A stretch of DNA of 34,810 nt from Thermoanaerobaculia bacterium (lineage in GTDB: Bacteria; Acidobacteriota; Thermoanaerobaculia; JALWYX01). A model generated the notes under the pieces. It did not search any database and was not told the origin of the DNA. It saw only the letters and a list, made by a program, of their open reading frames with translations. Numbering within the stretch: position 1 is the first letter of the stretch; the number at the start of each line of letters is the position of its first letter. A program made the position numbers and the translations under genes. Positions 1 to 7,273 of this stretch are shown here, one piece after another. The stretch is from the NCBI GenBank assembly GCA_027078415.1, contig JALWYX010000073.1, positions 1 through 34,810 on the forward strand, read 5' to 3'.

Positions 1-23
1 GGATAATAAACTTGGATAATAAA
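1..23. repeat. Two direct copies of GGATAATAAA, 13-bp period
   Basis: The ten bases GGATAATAAA occur at 1-10 and again at 14-23, separated by CTT. They lie about 10 bp upstream of the proposed -35 box of the first operon, so they could be an operator or the end of a longer repeat beginning outside the window. The sequence before position 1 is unavailable, and two copies in AT-rich DNA are weak evidence. Confidence 0.4.
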
Positions 24-33
24 AGTACGACTT

Positions 34-62
34 TTGCAGAATATAGAAAAATTTTTTATCCT
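34..62 (+). promoter_or_regulatory. Probable promoter of the first operon, leaderless spacing
   Basis: A -35-like TTGCAG (34-39) is followed after 17 bp by a -10-like TATCCT (57-62), and the ATG of the first gene lies 8 bp further on at 71. Transcription would start at or within a few bases of the ATG. No Shine-Dalgarno sequence lies between 62 and 71, which fits a leaderless transcript. The boxes are read by eye and both deviate from consensus. Confidence 0.4.
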
Positions 63-70
63 AATATCTG

Positions 71-979
71 ATGATTCAAAATTACCACTTCTTACATTAC
101 AGAAAGGAACAGATTAAAAAGTTTAAGGGCTACTTCCTAGCAATAATATTAGAAGAAGGAAAATCAGAAGAAATCTCAAGTTTTATAAAAAAACACCAAT
201 TAAAATTAAAGGAAGCACTTAAATACTCTCCACTTTTATCAACGCGAACAAAAAATCTTGTGAAGTTAATATCAAATAAAAAAAAGGGTAAACACGGAGG
301 AAGGCTTACGTTGAAAAGATTTGAATATCCTTTAGATGAAACTACCATAACTGTCTTAAAAACTGTAGGTCCTATACTCTCGGCGTCCAACTTTTACTTG
401 ACAGCTTCGGCAGCTATTGCTCTTTACTTAAAACATCGCAAGATAACCCATCTAGATTTTATGAGTTTTAAAAACAAATTAACTTCTCCTCAAAGGCGAA
501 TATTACTGGAAGAGATAAAGAAAAAAGACGATTCTGTGAAAGTTATAGACGCTTATAACGGGTATATGCTAGCTATAATAAAAGGAACAGTAAAACTGCG
601 AATAAATTATTTCCCCTATCCTCTTGTAAATCCTCCTAATATCTATTTTGATACCCAAGTAGCTTCGATTGCAGATTTAACTCTTACAAAAGCAGCTGCC
701 TTAGTAAGTAGGCTAGACAGTAGAGATTTTATAGACCTGTTCTTTCTAGATAATAAAATAAGAGTGACAGAAATATTACCCTTGTGGAATGAAAAATTTC
801 CCCATTTAGTAGATTTTCCTTTTCAACTGGCAAAAGCTTTAGCCAGTGTAGATATTGCTGCAAACACTCCTATACCAAACACTTTAGAGAATATAGAATG
901 GAGTGTAATAGAAAGGTGGGCGAAAAAGTTAGCATTAGAGATAAGTAGTGATATCCTAAAGTTAGGGGAAGAGGGGTGA
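71..979 (+). CDS. AbiEii/DUF1814-family nucleotidyltransferase-like protein, degenerate active site
   Basis: The C-terminal part (about residues 85-270) follows the AbiEii/DUF1814 pattern: a helix ending in ALYLKHR, a Thr-His-Leu-Asp-Phe segment, a strand leading to FPYPL, and the late helix with SRDFIDLFFL. This family includes toxin-type nucleotidyltransferases of AbiE systems. The usual Gly-Gly/Ser motif reads Ala-Ser here, and the first Asp of the Asp-x-Asp metal pair is His, so catalysis looks lost or changed. Residues 1-80 are a Lys-rich helical extension not typical of the family. An in-frame TTG at 311 has an excellent GGAGGAAGG (296-304) six bases upstream and would give a 222-residue protein covering just the family domain. 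Translation may therefore start at 71 (leaderless), at 311, or at both. No AbiEi-type antitoxin is visible. The stop overlaps the GTG of hutI by 4 bp. Confidence 0.62.
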   Translation: MIQNYHFLHYRKEQIKKFKGYFLAIILEEGKSEEISSFIKKHQLKLKEALKYSPLLSTRTKNLVKLISNKKKGKHGGRLTLKRFEYPLDETTITVLKTVGPILSASNFYLTASAAIALYLKHRKITHLDFMSFKNKLTSPQRRILLEEIKKKDDSVKVIDAYNGYMLAIIKGTVKLRINYFPYPLVNPPNIYFDTQVASIADLTLTKAAALVSRLDSRDFIDLFFLDNKIRVTEILPLWNEKFPHLVDFPFQLAKALASVDIAANTPIPNTLENIEWSVIERWAKKLALEISSDILKLGEEG

Positions 980-2229
980 GGGTGTACAAAATACTTACAA
1001 ATATATCTGAAATTGCTACTCCCACAGGTACCAAAGCAAAAGGAGGTATAAAGCAAGGAGAGATAAAAACTATAAAAGATGGAGAAATAGTTATAGAGGG
1101 AGAAAAAATAGTATTTGTTGGTACCCACAAAGAGAGATTGGAACGTATAGGAAACATACCAAGCGCCGAATTTATAGATTTAAAGGGATGTACTGCGATA
1201 CCCGGTTTTGTCGATCCCCACACGCACTTACCTTGGTACGGGAGCAGAGAAGATGAATTCGCTCTACGATTAAAGGGGATAAGTTACATGGAGATAGCTT
1301 CTAAAGGTGGAGGAATTTTAAGAACTGTTAATGATACACGATCTGCAACTTTAGAAGAGTTAAAAGCAAAAGTTATTGATCGTTTAGATGAAATGCTAGA
1401 ATGGGGTACTACAACGTGCGAAGCTAAGAGTGGTTATGGTTTAAGTCTAGAAGCAGAAATCAAACAACTACAAGCTTTAAAGCTCGCTGATGAAGAACAT
1501 CCTATAGAGATAATACCTACTCTTTTAGCAGCTCACGAGGTACCTAAAGAATACAAAAACAATAGAAGAAAGTACATAGATATTGTAGTAGACGAGATAA
1601 CCCCCGAGGTAGTACGACAAAAGTTAGCCAAATTTGCAGATGTGTTTTGTGAAAACGGGGTATTTAGCGAAGAGGAAGCCGAGTTTATCCTATCTCGTTC
1701 AAAAGAGCACGGTCTTGTTCCCCGGATCCACGCAGACGAGTTTGTAAATTCGGGAGGTGCAAGAGTAGCCGCCAAACTGAAAGCTGCATCAGCAGATCAT
1801 TTGACAGCTGCAGGAGAAGAAGAGCTTATATTGCTAAAAGAATCTGGAGTTGTAGCAACACTTCTACCTGGCACATCCTTCTTCTTAAGAAGCAAGTATG
1901 CACAAGCTAGAAAATTTGTAAACCTTGGTATACCAGTAGCTATAGCAACAGACTGTAATCCAGGGAGCTCATATACAGAATCTATGCCTATGATTATAAC
2001 TCTAGCAGTCTTATATAGTGGTCTAACTATAGAAGAAGCATTAACAGCTTCAACATTGAATGCAGCTCATACGCTAAGAATAGCAGATAGAATCGGAACT
2101 TTAGAAGAAGGTAAGCAAGCTGATATAACAGTTCTAAGGTATCCAAGTTTGAAGCATCTAGGATATCACTATGGAATAAACCCTGTAGCTATGACTATAA
2201 AGAAAGGAACTGTAGTCTTTTCGAGATGA
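976..2229 (+). CDS. hutI: Imidazolonepropionase
   Basis: This is a metal-dependent amidohydrolase of cytosolic histidine degradation, hydrolysing 4-imidazolone-5-propanoate to N-formimidoyl-L-glutamate. The 417-residue length is normal. Family signatures are all present: VDPHTHL with metal ligands His82 and His84, SREDEF and GGGILRTV, KSGYGL, AAHEVPKEY with His187, RIHADEF with His252, SADHL, LLPGTSFF, and the metal Asp326 in ATDCNPGSSYTESMP. The GTG start at 976 overlaps the upstream stop (GTGA) and follows a purine-rich GGGGAAGAGGGG. A second in-frame GTG at 982 is possible. No hutH, hutU or formiminoglutamate-processing gene is in the window, so its pathway partners must be elsewhere. Its final bases overlap the next gene's ATG (ATGA). 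Confidence 0.93.
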   Translation: MRVYKILTNISEIATPTGTKAKGGIKQGEIKTIKDGEIVIEGEKIVFVGTHKERLERIGNIPSAEFIDLKGCTAIPGFVDPHTHLPWYGSREDEFALRLKGISYMEIASKGGGILRTVNDTRSATLEELKAKVIDRLDEMLEWGTTTCEAKSGYGLSLEAEIKQLQALKLADEEHPIEIIPTLLAAHEVPKEYKNNRRKYIDIVVDEITPEVVRQKLAKFADVFCENGVFSEEEAEFILSRSKEHGLVPRIHADEFVNSGGARVAAKLKAASADHLTAAGEEELILLKESGVVATLLPGTSFFLRSKYAQARKFVNLGIPVAIATDCNPGSSYTESMPMIITLAVLYSGLTIEEALTASTLNAAHTLRIADRIGTLEEGKQADITVLRYPSLKHLGYHYGINPVAMTIKKGTVVFSR

Positions 2230-3146
2230 AGTTAAAAAAGTTTGCTAACAAAAAATTTGTGATCTATCTAAGAAGAAGAAAGAAACCAAAGAAAAAACGT
2301 TATAAAAAGGAAAGAGTCCTAAGAGTAGCAACTCTAAATATAGGCCATGGAAGGGGGGTATATCCTCATCAAATATTCCTAACAAAGGAGAAAGTAGCAA
2401 AAAATTTATCTAGGATAGCATACGAACTACAACGCCAATCTATAGATATAATTGCTCTCCAAGAGGCCGATGGTCCCTCAATATGGAGTGGTAATTTTAA
2501 CCATATAGTCTCTTTAGCCTCTTTAGGAGGCAACTACAACTGCTACTACGGCTTACACAATCCGTTTAAATTAGGAAAAATAAGAGTTAGCAGCGGTGCA
2601 GCCATTTTATCATCATATCCGCTTTACAATTGTGAGTCTGTTAGATTCGCAACTTCATGGAAAGACACAAAAGGATTTGTAATTGCTACAATTTCGATAC
2701 CTCAATGGGGATATAAATTAGTAGATATAGTATCTCTACATCTAGCACCTTGGAGTTCCAAACTACGTGAAAAGCAGACAGAACTTTTAATAGAGTTTCT
2801 TAATAAAAAAAGATCTGTAAAGAACAAACATCCGCTTATAGTAATGGGAGATCTTAATTGCGAGTACGATGCCAAAGAACTTAAACTACTAACAAAAGAA
2901 TTAAATCTAAAATGCTATTCCTCTGGTAAAGCAACATTTCCAATACATATGCCATTTAGAAGAATAGACTGGATACTAATATCAAAAGAGTTAGTTTTTT
3001 CTTGTTACCTAACAAATCCAACTCCCTTAGCAGATCATCTCATGGTAACTGCCGATATAATTATTCCTAAACCCTTCCTAAAACAGGCCAAAGAAACAAG
3101 GGGCCACTATATAGAAAGGAGTTCTCATGGGCAGAGAAATAGATAG
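2226..3146 (+). CDS. Endonuclease/exonuclease/phosphatase (EEP) superfamily hydrolase
   Basis: The EEP fold is recognisable by its ordered metal and catalytic motifs: ATLNIGHG (Asn38), IIALQEAD (Glu80), VSLHLAPW, VMGDLNCEY (Asp and Asn), RIDWILIS and the terminal ADH with the catalytic His. All expected active-site residues are present, so it is probably an active Mg-dependent phosphodiesterase or phosphatase. EEP substrates range from DNA to phospholipids and inositol phosphates, and nothing here decides which. Residues 1-30 are strikingly basic (more than half Lys/Arg), with no typical signal peptide, suggesting contact with nucleic acid or an anionic membrane surface. The ATG overlaps the hutI stop, and the 3' end overlaps the next gene by 20 bp, so translation is coupled. 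Confidence 0.8.
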   Translation: MKLKKFANKKFVIYLRRRKKPKKKRYKKERVLRVATLNIGHGRGVYPHQIFLTKEKVAKNLSRIAYELQRQSIDIIALQEADGPSIWSGNFNHIVSLASLGGNYNCYYGLHNPFKLGKIRVSSGAAILSSYPLYNCESVRFATSWKDTKGFVIATISIPQWGYKLVDIVSLHLAPWSSKLREKQTELLIEFLNKKRSVKNKHPLIVMGDLNCEYDAKELKLLTKELNLKCYSSGKATFPIHMPFRRIDWILISKELVFSCYLTNPTPLADHLMVTADIIIPKPFLKQAKETRGHYIERSSHGQRNR

Positions 3147-5064
3147 AACAGAGATAACCGATGATATGATACGTAGGTTTACCAAAGCAGTTTTAACAGA
3201 TCTTTTAGCATTGGAAAAAATGCTAGAGGAGAACATTTTAGAAGAGGGTGTACACAGAATAGGAGCCGAACAAGAGCTTTTTTTGATAGATAAACACTAC
3301 CAACCCTTTCCTATAGGAACAAAGGTATTAGAAAAATTAGAAAATTCTCGTTTTACAACTGAATTGGCTCTATTTAACTTGGAATTTAACCTAGAACCTA
3401 TAGATTGGCAACCTAACTGTCTATCTCTACTCCATAAAAAATTAAAAGAGCAATTATCTTTCCTTGAAAAACCTTTAAAAGAGTTAAATGCTGATTTCAT
3501 ACTTGTAGGAATACTACCTACTATAGATAAGTCTGATCTATCGCTTGAAAACATGACTCCTCTAAAAAGGTACTTCGCTATAAACGAAGCTATGACAAGA
3601 CTTAGAGGTGGTAGTTTTACTCTTTACTTAAAAGGTGCAGATGAAATATTTATAACTCACGATAATATTCTTATCGAAGGTGTAAATACCAGTTTCCAAG
3701 TTCATTTCCAAGTAGATCCTTCCAACTTTGCCAATCTTTACAATCTCTCTCAAGTAACAGCAGCTCCTCTTATGGCAGCATCCACTAACTCTCCTCTTCT
3801 CTTTGGAAAGAGGTTATGGCGTGAAACTAGAATCGCTGTATTCCAACAAGCAATAGATACTCGTTTACCAGGTTTCGGGGTTAGAGATAGAGTTCCACGC
3901 GTAAGATTTGGCAGCGATTGGGTTCACGAATCAATTTTAGAAATATACAGAGAAGACATCGCCCGGTTCAGAACTCTTTTGGCTGTAGAAGTTAAAGAGA
4001 ATCCGTTGGATATATTAGAAAAAGGAGAAATACCCAAGTTAGAAGCTCTTTCTCTATTTAACGGTACAGTATACAGGTGGAACAGAGCATGCTACGGTGT
4101 ATACAAAGGAAAGCCTCATCTTAGAATAGAGCTACGTATTTTCCCATCAGGACCAACGGTGGTAGACGAGGTAGCAAATGCGGCCTTTTGGTTCGGCTTG
4201 ATAAAAGGACTCCAGAATTACATTGGGGACGTAAAGAAAAAATTTGTATTTCAGGATGTTAGAGAAAATTTTGTAGCCGCTGCCAGACTAGGTCTTAAAG
4301 CTCAACTTACCTGGCTAGATAAAAAGATAGTACCTGCAGGTGAGCTTATACTTAAAGAACTTCTTCCCCTGGCGAGAGAAGGTCTTAAAGCCAGATCTAT
4401 AGCCCAAGAAGATATAGATACCTATCTGGGAATCGTAGAGGAAAGGGTAAAAAGACAGATTACAGGCGCTGATTGGATACTAGATGCATATAACGGCTTA
4501 TCAACCAAATATCCTCTAGGAGAAAGACTTATATACGTAACAAAAGGAATAACTATAAATCAAAAAACCGACAAACCTGTTCACGAATGGGAAAAAATAG
4601 AGAAAATAGTTAAAAAACCAAAACTATACGTGAGAACAGTAGCTCAGATAATGACCAGAGACCTGTTTACGGTAAACGCGGAAGATACGGTTGATCTAGT
4701 TGCAGCACTTATGGACTGGAGAAAAATACGTTACGTCCCTGTAGAGACAAACGACCACAAATTGGTAGGTCTAGTAACTCACAGATCTATACTAAGGTTA
4801 GTAGCAAAAAATAAAGGTTTCCTTCCAAATGAAGGAATACCAGTTAGAGAAATAATGAAAACAGATATTATAACAGTATCACCAAAAACATCGGTTCTAG
4901 AAGCTATAGAACTTATGAGGCGTAATCAAATAGGATGCTTGCCTGTAGTAGAAAGTAACAACGAACTTGTAGGTATAGTAACTGAAAGAGACTTTCTTTA
5001 CTTAGCAAGAGATTTACTGATAGATGCTCTAACAGAGGTCAATAAAGTTGATTCAGGATCCTAG
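3127..5064 (+). CDS. GCS2-type glutamate-cysteine ligase-like protein fused to two CBS domains
   Basis: Residues about 40-490 match the GCS2 carboxylate-amine ligase family, which joins the gamma-carboxyl of glutamate to an amine, typically cysteine, using ATP. The metal/nucleotide motif Gly46-Ala-Glu48-Gln-Glu50 (IGAEQELFLID) is intact. Later family segments include NTSFQVHFQVD, AASTNSPLLFGKRLWRETR and RIELRIFPSGPT. Two tandem CBS domains follow (about 502-565 starting at VAQIMTRDLFTV, and 577-640 starting at VREIMKTDIITV), forming a Bateman module that normally senses adenine nucleotides. The ATG follows AAGGAG with five bases between. The true amine substrate is unproven. The CBS pair predicts energy-state control of the ligase, and its position between an EEP hydrolase and a serine hydrolase is unusual for glutathione synthesis. 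Confidence 0.78.
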   Translation: MGREIDRTEITDDMIRRFTKAVLTDLLALEKMLEENILEEGVHRIGAEQELFLIDKHYQPFPIGTKVLEKLENSRFTTELALFNLEFNLEPIDWQPNCLSLLHKKLKEQLSFLEKPLKELNADFILVGILPTIDKSDLSLENMTPLKRYFAINEAMTRLRGGSFTLYLKGADEIFITHDNILIEGVNTSFQVHFQVDPSNFANLYNLSQVTAAPLMAASTNSPLLFGKRLWRETRIAVFQQAIDTRLPGFGVRDRVPRVRFGSDWVHESILEIYREDIARFRTLLAVEVKENPLDILEKGEIPKLEALSLFNGTVYRWNRACYGVYKGKPHLRIELRIFPSGPTVVDEVANAAFWFGLIKGLQNYIGDVKKKFVFQDVRENFVAAARLGLKAQLTWLDKKIVPAGELILKELLPLAREGLKARSIAQEDIDTYLGIVEERVKRQITGADWILDAYNGLSTKYPLGERLIYVTKGITINQKTDKPVHEWEKIEKIVKKPKLYVRTVAQIMTRDLFTVNAEDTVDLVAALMDWRKIRYVPVETNDHKLVGLVTHRSILRLVAKNKGFLPNEGIPVREIMKTDIITVSPKTSVLEAIELMRRNQIGCLPVVESNNELVGIVTERDFLYLARDLLIDALTEVNKVDSGS

Positions 5065-6124
5065 TTTCCCTCGATTATCAAACACTATAAAACAACTAAC
5101 ATCTGATAGTAAATTACAGCTTTTTGTAGCAACAGATAAAAAAATTGTTTTAGACATTGCTGTAGGAAAAATAACTTCTAACAACTATGTAAGGTGGTTA
5201 TCTTCGGGTAAACCTATAGTAGCTCTAGTTATAGCAAAACTGTGGGAAGAAAAGTTGTTAGACATAGATGACACAATCGCCAAATTCATTCCAGAATTCG
5301 CTCAAAAGGGAAAAGAAAAAATAACCATTAGACACGCTCTAACTCATACCGGAGGATTTAGAACATTAGAACAGAAATGGTATAAACTAGGTTGGGATAA
5401 ATCTATAGAATTCATATCTTCTCTAAAGTTAGAACCACGGTGGATCGTAGGAAAAACAGCTGGATATCATATGAGTTCTAGTTGGTTTATACTAGCTGAA
5501 ATTGCTCAACGCATAACTAAAACTCCTATTTCTAGCTTAATCAAAAAATATATTTTCGATCCTATCGGAATAGAAGAAGCGTATTTAGGAATTCCGGAAG
5601 ATAGGTACGAAAAGATAGAGAAAAAACTTATATTCATAGAGGAAGAAAGCAAAACTACAGCACCACCAAAAGAACTATTGGTTTTTCCCAATCCCGCATC
5701 AGGAATATGGGGTCCTATCAAAATGTTAGGTCTGTTTTACCAAGAATTACTAAAAATATCGCGAGGTACCAAAGGAATTATCAGGAAAAGCACCCTTGAA
5801 ACTTTCACCCAAAGAGCAAGAGTTAACCTTTTCGATAAAACCTTCAAAGCTTACCTGGATTGGGGTTTAGGTTTTATTCCATTTCAATCACGGAACGAGC
5901 TACCAGAACGCAGCTTCAGGTTTTCCAATTACGCTTCCCAACGTACAGCTGGACACAACGGATACAGAACGTCTTCGGCTTTCTTCGATCCAGTTGCCAA
6001 TATAGCTGTAAGTTTTTTCTTTTCCAAAGCTGTAGAAGAACAACAACATAGATTGCGAATACAGCAACTTACAGATTCACTATACTTAGATTTAGGACTA
6101 GAGGATGTCCAAGAAAAAATATAG
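5048..6124 (+). CDS. Beta-lactamase/esterase-family serine hydrolase
   Basis: This protein belongs to the class C beta-lactamase-like family (Beta-lactamase Pfam family; EstB/6-aminohexanoate hydrolase-like), whose members are esterases, D-aminopeptidases or amidases more often than lactamases. The nucleophile motif is Ser52-Ser-Gly-Lys55 in WLSSGKPIVA. ITIRHALTHTGGF follows, then Tyr140-His-Met in place of Tyr-x-Asn, and a third motif His303-Asn-Gly. No signal peptide is visible, so it is probably cytosolic, arguing against a role in beta-lactam resistance. The start is TTG at 5048, 17 bp inside the upstream gene, with a weak AGAGGT before it. It ends the five-gene operon, four bases from the convergent permease gene. 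Confidence 0.78.
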   Translation: MIQDPSFPRLSNTIKQLTSDSKLQLFVATDKKIVLDIAVGKITSNNYVRWLSSGKPIVALVIAKLWEEKLLDIDDTIAKFIPEFAQKGKEKITIRHALTHTGGFRTLEQKWYKLGWDKSIEFISSLKLEPRWIVGKTAGYHMSSSWFILAEIAQRITKTPISSLIKKYIFDPIGIEEAYLGIPEDRYEKIEKKLIFIEEESKTTAPPKELLVFPNPASGIWGPIKMLGLFYQELLKISRGTKGIIRKSTLETFTQRARVNLFDKTFKAYLDWGLGFIPFQSRNELPERSFRFSNYASQRTAGHNGYRTSSAFFDPVANIAVSFFFSKAVEEQQHRLRIQQLTDSLYLDLGLEDVQEKI

Positions 6125-6128
6125 TTAA

Positions 6129-7121
6129 TTATCTACTTGGAATAAACTTAACAAGAGCGTACGCTACAACAGGGGATCCTATAACAGCTAAAACGGAATT
6201 TAGAGGCAAAGTAGTGGTAAAAAAAGGAACTTTAGCCACTATATCAGCAACTACCGCTACTACAGCTCCCAACAGCGAAGATGCAGGGATAAGAATCAGA
6301 TGTGAATTGGTTCTAAATACAGCACGTGCCAAATGTGGAACCGCCACCCCTACAAACGCTATAGGACCGCAAAAAGTAGTTGTTACCGATACAAGAAAAG
6401 CTGTAAGAAACAACGCTAAACGTTTAACCTTTACAGGAGTAACACCCAAACTCAAAGATTTTTCCGCACCTAGATATAAAACATCAAGTCGTTTTGACAA
6501 AGTAAAGAGCGCTATTACACCTACAGCTACTACTCCTACAAACAGAGGTACCTGTTCTAACCGTAACTCACTAAAAGTACCAAAAGTCCAAAATATAAAA
6601 AGTTGCACTTGCTCAGGAGTAGCAAAGCTTAGCAAAATAGTAGTAAGCCCTCCTAGCGCATTGCCCACGAGCACCCCTAATATAACCAAAACTACCCTTC
6701 CTAAAGATACAGCCAACCGTACAAACAGTAAGGAGATCGCCATAGCACCTATAAAAGCTGCTAGCAACGAAAAGTAATAGTTATTCAACGGCGGAAAGTA
6801 ACTACCCATCAATATAAAAAGCACTACCATAAAAGCAGATGCCGAATTTATACCTAATATGTAAGGACCTGCTAGAGGATTAGCAAATATAGTCTGTAAC
6901 ACAACTCCTGCAGATCCTAGGGCAATACCAGCGCAAACAGCAGCTACAGCTCTGGGTACTCTAAAATTTTTCAAAATAAACATATACTCACTAAATATAG
7001 ACCTATCATTAAACGAAAAGATAAGAGGGTTTATAAGTACAGTAGAACCAACAAAAGTGTCTATTACTACAACAAAAATAAGCAAAAAAACAATAACAAA
7101 AAATTTTCTTCCCACCAACAA
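6129..7121 (-). CDS. FecCD-family ABC transporter permease (metal/siderophore/haem/corrinoid type)
   Basis: This is an inner-membrane permease of the BtuC/FecD family, which imports iron-siderophore, haem or vitamin B12 with a FecE-type ATPase and a periplasmic binding protein. About nine or ten hydrophobic segments fill its 330 residues. The family stretch RAVAAVCAGIALGSAG, then QTIFANPLAGPYILG, is characteristic, as are the GPIAFVGVAVPHLAR and LPLNSVLAVIGSPV segments near the C-terminus. Possible starts are TTG at 7121, TTG at 7118 or GTG at 7115, all correctly spaced from AGGAG (7127-7131 on the complement). No binding protein or ATPase is adjacent. The nearest matching ATPase is at 17659-18441 on the same strand. 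The substrate cannot be read from sequence. Confidence 0.88.
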   Translation of the reverse strand: MLVGRKFFVIVFLLIFVVVIDTFVGSTVLINPLIFSFNDRSIFSEYMFILKNFRVPRAVAAVCAGIALGSAGVVLQTIFANPLAGPYILGINSASAFMVVLFILMGSYFPPLNNYYFSLLAAFIGAMAISLLFVRLAVSLGRVVLVILGVLVGNALGGLTTILLSFATPEQVQLFIFWTFGTFSELRLEQVPLFVGVVAVGVIALFTLSKRLDVLYLGAEKSLSLGVTPVKVKRLALFLTAFLVSVTTTFCGPIAFVGVAVPHLARAVFRTNSHLILIPASSLLGAVVAVVADIVAKVPFFTTTLPLNSVLAVIGSPVVAYALVKFIPSR

Positions 7122-7273
7122 AACTATCTCCTAAAATCGGGAAATTACCTTCATGACACAGCTATTACCAATACGATAATCTGTAAATCACAAACCAATT
7201 ATTCAAAAAAGCAAAGTCACCTATCTCGCCTTGCACTTACCTTTACAGCAAAAATTATTTTATACTACCATAT
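7122..7273. promoter_or_regulatory. Divergent intergenic region, -10-like TATACT before the plus gene
   Basis: This 152-bp region must hold promoters for the leftward permease and the rightward TM1410-like gene. On the plus strand TATACT at 7261-7266 lies exactly 7 bp before the GTG at 7274, leaderless spacing; no good -35 is visible 17 bp upstream. On the minus strand the AGGAG ribosome-binding site of the permease is clear, but its promoter is not. No cobalamin riboswitch or other folded leader is recognisable. Confidence 0.35.

Noticed and set aside
5048-6124. Antibiotic-resistance beta-lactamase
   Set aside because: No signal peptide, Tyr-His-Met instead of Tyr-x-Asn, and an operon of metabolic genes; an esterase or amidase is more likely.
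6214-6777. 187-codon open frame opposite the FecCD permease
   Set aside because: Its Thr/Ala/Lys/Asn-rich translation is the expected complement of membrane-protein codons; no family similarity and no start signals.
7122-7273. Cobalamin or other riboswitch upstream of the FecCD permease
   Set aside because: The leader is short and none of the conserved B12-box or paired elements could be found.
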